In this document: positions 1 to 8,300 of the stretch, in pieces
Layout: every line of letters starts with the position of its first letter
How positions within the stretch are numbered: the stretch's first letter is position 1
From: a virus
DNA: 64,000 nt
Virus record (IMG/VR): IMGVR_UViG_3300020219_000012
Coordinates: 1 to 64,000 of that record
Direction: 5' to 3' (one strand)
Position numbers and translations under genes: made by a program
Notes under the pieces: model-generated
What the model was told of the DNA's origin: nothing
The model's input: the letters and a program-made list of their open reading frames with translations, nothing else
Databases searched by the model: none

Positions 1-2
1 TC

Positions 3-899
3 GGTCGCGACCTAACCGAACATGCGCTGATGGAGAAGGAGGCGTTGGTGGCCGGACTGATCCGCGCAGGCCGAGCCCTTGGCGGGGCGCTGAAGGGGTG
101 GGGCGGCGCTGCCGCAAAGGCTACAGGTAGGGTCGCGAAGTCGACAGGTGGTGGCCTCGTCGAGGGGGTAAAGACGTTGACTGTCACGCCTGCCAAATTC
201 GTAGGCAGGACCCTTGCCAAGCCGTTCTCGCTTGAGAGTCGCATCGCCAGGGGGCAGAAGAATCTCGCCAAGACCGAGTCAATGATCGCCGGCCTCAAGG
301 CCAAGGGGGTTGGCAACGTCGGTCGAGACGGCGCCATCTCAAGCCTTGAGAAGGGCTTGGCCAAGGACACAGGTAAGCTAGAGAAGCTAAAAGGGCCGAT
401 GCCGTCCACATCGAGTGGGATTCAATCGAGGAACTCCCCGGATCCGAGTTCTGCGGCTTCGGCGTTGGCCGCCGCCCCTCGGACTACTCCCGGGCAGTTC
501 GCCCGATCCCCGGCTAGCAGGGCGGCTGATATGAAGGCCGGCAACGCCGATGCCGCTGGCGACGCGGCAAAGGCTGGCCACCGCCCCGCTGCTGCAGCCC
601 CCAAGGCCGAGGCAGAAAACCCGTCCGCGAACCTCACGACCGGCAAGCCGAAGAAGAAGAAGAAGAAGGGCGGTGGCCCTCCGGGCGCCGACCCGGCCGT
701 GCCAGCCGAAGGCCTCAACGTCAACAAGGGCAAGGGCGAGACCTTTATTAAATCCTGGGAGAAGTTTCGCGATGGTGGTTGGAAGTCGCTCTCGGGGCCC
801 GAGAAGCAGAAGCTCATTAACGCCGGAGCAGTGGCCGTAGTCGGTGGACGCGTGGTCACCGGTCAGGGCATGATCACCGGCGGTGACGGGATTATCTGA
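3..899 (+). CDS. Ala/Lys-rich putative virion protein, probably cut by the left edge
   Basis: The frame is open to the first bases of the window. The first internal ATG (position 30) has no ribosome binding site, so the true start probably lies outside. The first visible residues include LMEKEA, which fits the hydrophobic-x-K-x-A tag found in many structural genes here. The rest is low-complexity Ala/Gly/Lys sequence with a run of six lysines (near residues 215-220), a Pro-rich middle, and a C-terminal part with WEKFRDGGWKSLSG. It lies directly before the portal gene (7-base gap). No family is recognised. A minor virion or internal head protein is an inference from the tag and the location only. 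Confidence 0.6.
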   Translation, partial: GRDLTEHALMEKEALVAGLIRAGRALGGALKGWGGAAAKATGRVAKSTGGGLVEGVKTLTVTPAKFVGRTLAKPFSLESRIARGQKNLAKTESMIAGLKAKGVGNVGRDGAISSLEKGLAKDTGKLEKLKGPMPSTSSGIQSRNSPDPSSAASALAAAPRTTPGQFARSPASRAADMKAGNADAAGDAAKAGHRPAAAAPKAEAENPSANLTTGKPKKKKKKGGGPPGADPAVPAEGLNVNKGKGETFIKSWEKFRDGGWKSLSGPEKQKLINAGAVAVVGGRVVTGQGMITGGDGII

Positions 900-906
900 G
901 TAGCTG

Positions 907-2883
907 ATGTCCGACGTCTCGCTAGGCCAGGGCGGCGCAGATCGGAGGCGGGGAACGGTTTATCCGTCCCCGTTCTTCGATATTGCGCAGACCTACATGC
1001 CACCGACAGTCAAGGAACTGTTCAGGTGGTGCGCCTACTTCTTCTACAAGGACCCGATGATCGGGTCGGTCGTCACCAAGATGGCCGAGTACCCGGTCAC
1101 CGACTTCGTCTACAACGCCGAGGAGAAGCACGTCCGCGACGGGTGGAAGGAGTTGATGGAGGACACCCTCAATCTCAAGCCCTTCCTCATCGAGATCGGG
1201 CTCGATTTTTTCTGCTACGGCAACGCCTTCATCTCCATCAACTTGCCGTTCGTGCGCTGGCTGCAGTGCACGGGCTGCTCGACGATGTTCCGCCTGTCGG
1301 ATCCATCGGTTGACTACAAGTTCCAGAACTACGGATTCAACATCAAGTGCGCGTCTTGCGGCACCAGCTGCACGGCCAAGATCGTCGACAAGCCACTTCG
1401 CGACCGCAGCGGTATCAACTTCGTCCGCTGGGATCCGAAGAACATCGACATCCACTACAACCCGATCACGGGGCGGTCGAAGTACCGCTACAAGATCCCC
1501 AACAAGATCCAGAAGGCCGTCCAGCAGGGCGACCGCAGCGTCCTGGTGGATATACCGGACATCTTCCTTCAGGCCCTAAAGCAGAAGCGCGACATCGCAC
1601 TCTCTGACCAGAACCTCTTCCACTTCAAGCGCCCGACGCTGGCCGAGGCGGACATGGGCTGGGGCAAGCCGCTCATCATTCACTCGATGGGCCGCATGTT
1701 CTATCTGTACGTCCTGCGCCGAGCCCAGGAAGCAATCGCCCTCCAGCGCATCATGCCGCTAGAGTTCATCTTCCCGCAGGCCAACGCCCAGCAGGATCCG
1801 TATCAGCACGTCAACCTGTCCAGCTGGCAGGGCACGGTGCAGAACGAAATCCGCAAGTGGCGGACTGACCCCAATTACATCTCGGTCGTCGCAGTGCCGC
1901 TCGGATTCGAGCGCCTCGGAGGGGACGGCCGAGCCCTTTTGCTAGGTCCCGAGATTGAGGTCACGAACAAGGAGATTACTGGCGGCATGGGCGTGCCGCT
2001 GGAGTTCGTGTTCGGTGGCCTGTCGTGGTCGGGGTCCAGCGTGTCGCTGCGCACCCTCGAGAACCACTTCCTCATGCACCGTCGCCTACTGCTCCGCTTC
2101 GTCAACTGGTCAAAGAACCGCATCCGCCTTTACCTCGGCCTCCCCGACATTGAGATCGGGTTCACCGAGTTCAAGATGGCGGACGATATCCAGCGCAAGC
2201 AGATCGTCATCCAGCTCAACGCCGCCAACAAGATCTCCGATCACACGATGCTCACCGAGCTCGGGTTCGACTACGACGACGAGCTCAAGATGATCGAGAA
2301 GGAAGCGGAGCAGCGTAACCGCATCCAGGCCGTCACCATGAAGGCCCAGACCGAGGCCCAGGGCGAGGCGTCCATCGTCCAGGCCAAGTACCAGGCCCGT
2401 GCCCAGGAGGCCATGAACGAGGCGTCAGGCGGGCAGTCCGGCGGTCAGCCCGCGCAGGGCGAGCAGGCGCAGGGACAAGCGCAGGGCGAGCAGCCTCAGT
2501 ACGCCGAGCAGGGGCAACAGCAAGCCCCGAACGCCGACCAGATGGGCGCCGATCAGCAGATGAGCGAGCAGGCAGCCCAGCAGGGCGCAGCCCAGCTTCC
2601 AGCCAACGTCGAGGGCGAGGCCGGGACCCAGTCTGGTGGGCAGGTTGTCCAGATGGACGCCTCCAGGGTCGCCAAGCAGTGGGCGAATCGCATCTCAAGG
2701 ATTCCGCCAGATCAGCGCGCATCCGTCCTGGCAGACCTGCGGCAGAAGATGCCGAATATGGCGCGCCTGGTTGAACAGATCCTGACCCAGATGCAGACCG
2801 GCGAGACCGCCGGTGAATCCGAGGAGCGCAACAAGCCATTGCCGCAGAGTGCCCCTCCGCGGCGTGAGGCGGGGACCATCTAA
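907..2883 (+). CDS. Portal protein
   Basis: 658 residues. Forms the dodecameric ring at the capsid vertex through which DNA is packaged and ejected. The core reads like phage portal proteins: an N-terminal alpha/beta region (KDPMIGSVVTKMAEYPVTD), a central wing, and a long helical stem/crown region with EITGGMGVPLEFVFGG and a membrane-like aromatic stretch. Two Cys pairs (CTGC and CASC, about residues 120-155) suggest a zinc-ribbon insertion. The C-terminal 170 residues are Gln/Gly/Ala-rich and low complexity. It is followed by a TAATG overlap with the next gene. The call rests on overall pattern and synteny with other packaging and structural genes. Confident on class, less on the limits of domains. 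Confidence 0.8.
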   Translation: MSDVSLGQGGADRRRGTVYPSPFFDIAQTYMPPTVKELFRWCAYFFYKDPMIGSVVTKMAEYPVTDFVYNAEEKHVRDGWKELMEDTLNLKPFLIEIGLDFFCYGNAFISINLPFVRWLQCTGCSTMFRLSDPSVDYKFQNYGFNIKCASCGTSCTAKIVDKPLRDRSGINFVRWDPKNIDIHYNPITGRSKYRYKIPNKIQKAVQQGDRSVLVDIPDIFLQALKQKRDIALSDQNLFHFKRPTLAEADMGWGKPLIIHSMGRMFYLYVLRRAQEAIALQRIMPLEFIFPQANAQQDPYQHVNLSSWQGTVQNEIRKWRTDPNYISVVAVPLGFERLGGDGRALLLGPEIEVTNKEITGGMGVPLEFVFGGLSWSGSSVSLRTLENHFLMHRRLLLRFVNWSKNRIRLYLGLPDIEIGFTEFKMADDIQRKQIVIQLNAANKISDHTMLTELGFDYDDELKMIEKEAEQRNRIQAVTMKAQTEAQGEASIVQAKYQARAQEAMNEASGGQSGGQPAQGEQAQGQAQGEQPQYAEQGQQQAPNADQMGADQQMSEQAAQQGAAQLPANVEGEAGTQSGGQVVQMDASRVAKQWANRISRIPPDQRASVLADLRQKMPNMARLVEQILTQMQTGETAGESEERNKPLPQSAPPRREAGTI

Positions 2884-3233
2884 TGGCTGCCAAGGCAAGT
2901 GAAGTTAAGGTCTCAATCGGCGGCAAGAACCTCGGCGAGTTCGTCGTCGGTCGCTACAACATGTTCGACGACGAGGACATGGACAAGTACGCGACGCTCC
3001 GGACCAACGCGAATGACGCATCCCGGGGTATCTATATTGAGCAAATCCGGGAATATACTCGCAAGAAGACGACTCGCGACGGCGATGGCGAAGAAGCCAT
3101 GGTGACGACGACCGAGGAAGTGTTCTTGGTGGTCCATTACTGGATCAAGAAACCGTTACTCGAAAAGGGAGACAGCGATGCGGATGTCAAAGAAGCACGG
3201 CGCGACTGGGTCAAAGAACGTTCTGTGGGCTAG
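2883..3233 (+). CDS. Small protein of unknown function between portal and holin
   Basis: 116 residues, start ATG overlapping the portal stop (TAATG), so translationally coupled. The sequence is soluble and mixed in charge, with a predicted beta-rich first half and an acidic Lys/Asp-rich tail. The 3' end overlaps the next gene by 56 bases. I recognise no family. The position suggests a small structural or connector protein, but this is inference. Confidence 0.6.
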   Translation: MAAKASEVKVSIGGKNLGEFVVGRYNMFDDEDMDKYATLRTNANDASRGIYIEQIREYTRKKTTRDGDGEEAMVTTTEEVFLVVHYWIKKPLLEKGDSDADVKEARRDWVKERSVG

Positions 3234-3717
3234 CCTGGTCGCGATCGCGATCGTCTGCCTCCCATCCCTGGCAGCTGCGGACACCGCCCTCGGTAACGCC
3301 TCGTCGGAGGTCCTGAACATCCTCATCCCGGTGTTCGTCGCCCTCGTTGGCGCGCTGGCCACCTGGCTGCTCAACAAGATCCAGAAGAAGGTCGGCATCG
3401 ACGTCGGCCAGAAGACCGCTGACGCCTGGTCGGAGCTCGCGCGCAAGGCCGCCATGCGCGGCGGCGAGTACGCTCGCAAGAAGATGAAGGACGTCACCGA
3501 CGGCAAGAAGCTGCCTGGACCGGAAGTCATGGAGGTCGCCGCGAACTGGGCGATCGAGATGGCCAAGCAGCAGAAGCTCCCTGACATGGCTCGCGAAAAG
3601 CTCGAGGGGCTCATCGAGGCCAACCTGTTCGAGATCCGCATGGACGAGGCCGCCACGGCAGCTGCCGTCTCGGTGACTTCCGCCATCCCCGAGACCGGTC
3701 CGAAGGCTAAGAAGTAG
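3178..3717 (+). CDS. Holin-like membrane protein (LL-H holin-like)
   Basis: 179 residues. A Lys-rich N-terminus is followed by a hydrophobic, signal-like segment (about residues 13-34, ending AAAD) and a second transmembrane stretch (about 45-66, ILIPVFVALVGALATWLL). The remainder is a long charged helical C-terminal domain. This is the arrangement of the LL-H type phage holins, which make holes in the inner membrane at lysis. GGGAGA upstream of the ATG supports the start. It lies first in a run of three overlapping membrane-protein genes, as expected of a lysis cassette, although no endolysin is recognisable next to it. Confidence 0.6.
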   Translation: MRMSKKHGATGSKNVLWASLVAIAIVCLPSLAAADTALGNASSEVLNILIPVFVALVGALATWLLNKIQKKVGIDVGQKTADAWSELARKAAMRGGEYARKKMKDVTDGKKLPGPEVMEVAANWAIEMAKQQKLPDMAREKLEGLIEANLFEIRMDEAATAAAVSVTSAIPETGPKAKK

Positions 3718-3721
3718 CGAG

Positions 3722-4153
3722 ATGGCCGACCAGGCGCCGTCCTCCTTCGACCCCGCATCCATCCTGGGCAAGCTCAAGGATGTGGTCACGGAGAAGAAGG
3801 AAGCCGAGACCGGCGGTGGCAAGTCATGGGTCAGCGCGCTGATCCTTATTGCCACAGCCTTGATCGGCATGGCGGTCTGGGCCTGGATCAGCTGGCGACG
3901 CAACCAGGAGCTTGCCAAGCTCCGCCACGAGAAGTTCGTGACGGAGCTGAAGGCGTCCCAGGATGTGATCGACCAGAAGGTCGCCGAGGGTACGGCCAAG
4001 ATTGAAGAATCCAAGAAGGCTGTCAAGGCGGCGGTGGAGAAGATTCGCGTCATCGACGCAGACATTCGGGCCGAGGAGGCAAGGTATGCGGCTGACTTGC
4101 GCGCTATCGATAGCATTCGTTCTTGGCGTGACGTCGATCCCAGCGTTCGCTGA
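3722..4153 (+). CDS. Inner-membrane coiled-coil protein, i-spanin-like
   Basis: 143 residues. One transmembrane segment (about 38-57, SALILIATALIGMAVWAWI) is followed by RR and a long heptad-like helix rich in Lys, Glu and Ala (about 60-130). A single N-terminal membrane anchor plus a periplasmic coiled coil is the layout of the inner-membrane spanin (Rz-like), which helps to fuse inner and outer membranes during lysis of Gram-negative hosts. The next membrane-protein gene starts inside its 3' end, as in Rz/Rz1 pairs. Identity is inferred from topology and context, not sequence similarity. Confidence 0.5.
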   Translation: MADQAPSSFDPASILGKLKDVVTEKKEAETGGGKSWVSALILIATALIGMAVWAWISWRRNQELAKLRHEKFVTELKASQDVIDQKVAEGTAKIEESKKAVKAAVEKIRVIDADIRAEEARYAADLRAIDSIRSWRDVDPSVR

Positions 4154-4550
4154 CGATCTGTACCAGCCGCAGGTCGTTCCCGCGTGCAAGGTATACAAGA
4201 CCACCGGCGGCGATGTTTGCGGCTACCTCAACATCGAAGACTGGAAGTCGGTCCTCAGGGCTGACGCCGAGCTCGTTCATGCCCGGGTCAGGCTAACGAA
4301 AGAAGTCGAGCGAGTCACCCTCCTGACCCTTCAGCTCGCTGAGCTAGAGGGGCAGGTAGCAATCCACGCGAGCAGTCAATCGATAGTGGTGCAGAGAAAC
4401 TCCGATCTGACCAAGCAGCTGGTTGACCTGGGCCTCAAGTATCAACAGGAACGCGCCAAGCCGAGCTTCGGTTCTCCACTGGCCTGGACCTTGGCCGGCG
4501 TCTCGACGTCACTGCTTGCCGGGTTTCTGATCTCAAGCCTCATCAACTAG
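4086..4550 (+). CDS. Exported coiled-coil protein with C-terminal membrane anchor, possible spanin partner
   Basis: 154 residues. I chose the ATG at 4086 because GAGGAGGCAAGGT lies just upstream; a longer in-frame extension would run through the previous gene. Residues 1-22 form a signal peptide (cleavage likely after AFA). A helical coiled-coil region follows (about 50-120), then a C-terminal transmembrane stretch (about 130-152). The gene begins 68 bases inside the preceding spanin-like gene. There is no lipobox, so it is not a classical Rz1 lipoprotein. A signal peptide plus C-terminal anchor is closer to a unimolecular design. The stop codon shares the palindrome CTAG with the convergent gene. 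Confidence 0.6.
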   Translation: MRLTCALSIAFVLGVTSIPAFADDLYQPQVVPACKVYKTTGGDVCGYLNIEDWKSVLRADAELVHARVRLTKEVERVTLLTLQLAELEGQVAIHASSQSIVVQRNSDLTKQLVDLGLKYQQERAKPSFGSPLAWTLAGVSTSLLAGFLISSLIN

Positions 4551-4984
4551 CCCTCATACTCCTCCAGGAACGAGGTCTGTCCAGACTTGGCTCGCTGGAA
4601 CTGCGGGCCGGGTCCCAGGCCGGCGCCGGTGGCGCAGTTCTGCTGCGCTGCTGGCATCGCCTGGACCACATTGGCCGCGCCGGTTACCAGCGCGGCAACC
4701 GGCAGCATTGGCAGGCCGTGGCTCTGCCACTTCTTCACGAAGTGGGAATAGATGAGACTCCCCGCGGCGATCATGAACGCCCACGCGCAAGCCGCCAGAA
4801 ATGTTCTAAGGCCGGTCGCGAACGCGCTTACTCCAGGAGAGGTCCCGGCATAGGCGCCCTTGTTGTTAAGGATGAAGCCATGGGCAGGAACCATCGTGGC
4901 CGCAGCGAGGCCGGCGGCGATTCTCCGGACCGGGCTGGAATCACTAGAGAGCGCTGACGTTTTTCTTTCAGAGAAAAAATACAT
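4547..4984 (-). CDS. Small multi-spanning membrane protein, unknown
   Basis: 145 residues from the ATG at 4984, which lies just after the end of the preceding minus-strand gene. Three hydrophobic stretches are visible (about 25-45, 60-88 and 93-115), with Lys/Arg-containing connectors and a soluble acidic tail. It is convergent with the lysis cassette and the two stop codons share CTAG. No family is recognised. It could be a second holin or antiholin or a superinfection-exclusion protein, but nothing in the sequence decides. Confidence 0.5.
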   Translation of the reverse strand: MYFFSERKTSALSSDSSPVRRIAAGLAAATMVPAHGFILNNKGAYAGTSPGVSAFATGLRTFLAACAWAFMIAAGSLIYSHFVKKWQSHGLPMLPVAALVTGAANVVQAMPAAQQNCATGAGLGPGPQFQRAKSGQTSFLEEYEG

Positions 4985-4994
4985 GTCTTTCTTT

Positions 4995-5192
4995 CTATTT
5001 CCGCCGCGGCGCCAGCGCCGTCCTGGCCGCGTTAAGGACAACGATCGTCATCGCCCACTGGGTCGCGAGCTTTGCCGCAGTCCAGCAGCTCGCCTCGACC
5101 AGGAGGAACAACACTGATTTTGACCTGGCAGGCGGAGGCGCCTCGCGGACAGACGGGACGGTGGAGGGTGGTGGTTGCGTGTAGAAGTACAT
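4995..5192 (-). CDS. Small single-span membrane protein, unknown
   Basis: 65 residues. The ATG at 5192 is preceded by AGGAGG at good spacing, which favours this start over longer in-frame extensions. The N-terminal third is Pro-rich (YTQPPPSTVPS), followed by a Lys/Arg pair and one or two hydrophobic segments, ending in a basic tail. It is transcribed divergently from the RNA polymerase gene. The 112-base interval between the two holds one copy of the CTTATGCCAGC word. Function unknown. Confidence 0.55.
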   Translation of the reverse strand: MYFYTQPPPSTVPSVREAPPPARSKSVLFLLVEASCWTAAKLATQWAMTIVVLNAARTALAPRRK

Positions 5193-5277
5193 GGTCGATT
5201 GCCTCCTGATTTGGCAGTATTTCCGAGATGCTGGGGCAATCCGGCAGTCGTTCCGGGTAAGCTGGGTCCTTAAAACC

Positions 5278-5288
5278 CTTATGCCAGC
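5278..5288 (+). promoter_or_regulatory. CTTATGCCAGC motif, copy 1
   Basis: Exact copy of the 11-bp word, with the upstream context TCCTTAAAACC. It lies 16 bases before the start codon of the RNA polymerase gene and between two divergent genes. An AGGTGA ribosome binding site follows it. No sigma-70 -35/-10 pair is evident here. It may be a promoter element or operator; which direction it serves cannot be read from this copy. Confidence 0.5.
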
Positions 5289-5304
5289 GGCGGTCAGGTG
5301 ACCC

Positions 5305-8300
5305 ATGAACCCCTTTGACCACGAGAGCCAGTTCGAGAAGATCAAGAAGGACGTTGTCGCGTCCTTTTCGAAGGCCCTGGATATCCAGGCAACCGGTACG
5401 GGGCGAAAGATTGTCGTCAAAAACGTTTGGGTCGACGACAACAAGGACTCGTCCGACTGGGAGTCTCAGCGCGAGGCGGTTCGCAAGGACAGGACTTGGG
5501 GTGTTCCCGTCTACGCCGCAATGGATCTGGTCGATCGTAAGACTGGTGCCGTGCTTTCGTCGGCAAATAAACTGAAGGTCGCAACTCTTCCCAAGACCAC
5601 AGACCTCGGCAGCTTCATCGTCGACGGAAAGCACTACCAGGTTCAGAACCAGCTTCGCCGCAAGCCCGGCGTCTACGTCACCGAGAAGAAGAACGGCGAG
5701 AAGAAGACCGAGATCAACATCGCGGGGCGACCCTTCGACATCAAGTACGACAACGAGAGCGGCGTCTTCAAGCTGATGCGTGGCGGCCTGGACTCGACTG
5801 GCGTTCCGCTCTACCCGCTCCTGTCCCGCATCGGCATCTCCGACTCGGCCATGGCCAAGGCGTGGGGCGCCGATGTCCTCGAGGCCAACAAGGCGATCAA
5901 GGAGAAGGACGCCACCAAGGCGGTCCTGAAGGCAGGCGAGTACTTCACTCGCAGTAAGCACGACTCGCCCGATGCGGCAGCTGTTGCCATCAGTAGCTTC
6001 TTTGACACCGACGCCGAGCTCAGGCCGGAGGTCACCAAGGCAACTCTTGGCAAGGAGTTCAGTCGAGTTGGCCCCGAGACGCTGCTTTACGGTTCAGCCG
6101 AGCTGCTAAAGCTCAACCGGGGACAGCGCGGCATCGACGACCGAGAGGCGCTGGAGTTCAAGAAGGCGCTTGGCACCTCCGACCTCATTGGCGAGCGGAT
6201 GATTCAGAGCACCGGCGAGCTCGCGCCCAAGCTGTCCGAGCTGCGCAAGAAGATTTTTTACCGCCTGAACAATCGCAAGGCGCCACCGACGGACATCTCC
6301 AAGCTGGTCAGCTCCAACGAGCTCAGCTCCATCTTCACCAGTTTCTTCACGCAGTCCGCCCTGGCCAACACGACCGACCAGACCAACCCGGTCAACATCT
6401 TGAACGGCATGTCCAAGATCACCATCCTGGGCGAGGGTGGCGTGCAGTCCGAGCGGGCCATCCGCGACGAGGAGCACTCGCTCCATCCGTCACACATGGG
6501 GTTCATCGATCCAATTCACACGCCCGACTCGAGCAAGATCGGCGTCGTGATGAACCTGCCACTCGGTGGCGGCAGGAAGGGCGACGACCTTCAGACTCAG
6601 ATCATCTCGATCAAGGACGGCGCAAGGCGCTGGGCGACACCGGCCGACGTGCGCGACATGGTCCTCGCTTTCCCGGACCAGTACCAGGACGGCAAGCTCA
6701 TCGGCAACAAGGTCAAAGCGATGGTTCACGGCGAGATGCAGATGGTCAGGGCCGACCAGGTCGACGCCGTCCTTGCCTCGTCGAAGCAGGCATTCTCCAT
6801 CGCATCCAACACCATCCCATTCCTTCAGTCGGCGCAGGGTGTGCGGGCCCAGATGGCGACGAAGATGATCGAACAGGCGCTCCCGCTCACCTACCGGGAG
6901 GTACCTCTGGTGCAGGTCAAGGTTGGCAAAGGGACTATCGAAAACACGATCGGCGAAGGGTTCTCGGTCCGGTCACTGAGCGATGGCGTTGTCGAAAAGG
7001 TCACGCCCAATCGCATTACCATCAGGACATCCGACGGCGTCGTCGAGCAGCCGATTTACAATAATCTCCCGCTCAACGGGAAGTCGTTCCTGCACGCTAC
7101 CGCGACCGTGAAAGCCGGCGATGAGATCAAGAAGGGTGGGGTCATCGCAGACTCCAACTTCACCAGCGGTGGAACGATGGCCCTGGGTACTAATCTGCGG
7201 GCGGCGTATATCCCGTACAAAGGCTACAACTTCGAAGACGGCATCGTCATCACCGAGGCTGCGGCCAAGAAGCTGTCCAGCGAGCACATGCATGAGCATG
7301 CGATCTCGGCCGACAAAGGCGACACGTTCTCCAAGGACGCCTTCATGGCCTGGCGCCCCGGGGCGCTCACCCCGGAGCAGCAGGAGATGCTGGACACCGA
7401 CGGTGTTGTCCGAAAGGGGCAGATCATCAAAAAGGGCGATCCGCTCTGGGTCGGGACCCGGGAGAACCGGTATGACCCCGACTACCTGGCGATGAAGAAG
7501 ATCGCACCGAACACGAACCCGCGCCGCGGTCACATGGAAGAGTGGACGGGCGACACCGACGGTGTGGTGGTCGACGTCATCAAGACCGGCAAGAAGGTCA
7601 AGGTCTACATCAAGACCGAGGAGCCGGCGCAGATCGGCGACAAGCTGACGAACAGGCACGGCGCCAAGGGCATCATCACGAAGATCATCGCCGACGGCGA
7701 AGCCCCGTATACACAGAACGCCGACGGCACTTCAGAGAAGGTCGACATCCTCCTCAACCCCCACGGCATCGTCACGCGCATCAACCCATCTCAGATCTTG
7801 GAGACGGCTGCTGCGAAGATTGCCACCAAGTCCGGCAAGCCGTACATCGTCGATAACTTCACTGGTGCCGACTACGCGCGGGACATGGCTGCGGAGCTGG
7901 CAAAGAACAAGATCTCCGACACGGAGACCCTGTACGACGCCCACAGCAAGGAGGCCCTCGGTGACGTGCTCGTCGGACCACAGTACGTGCTCAAGCTGTC
8001 CAAGCAGGCGACGTCGCAGTTCTCCGCCCGCAACGACGGCAAGTACGACATCAACCGAGCCCCGATGCGAGGTGGCGAGGACGGCGCCAAGGCGCTAGAC
8101 CTTCTGTCCTTCTACTCGATGCTGTCGCACGGCAGCCGCGCCAACCTGCGCGAGATGGCGACTTATAAGGGTTCCCAGAACGAGCACTTCTGGAACTGGC
8201 TCTCCGCTGGACACAAGAGCGGCCAGGTGGCACCGCCGCCGCAGCCAACCTTTGCGTACAGGAAGTTCGAGGCGTACCTCAACGGCGCCGGCGTAAACAC

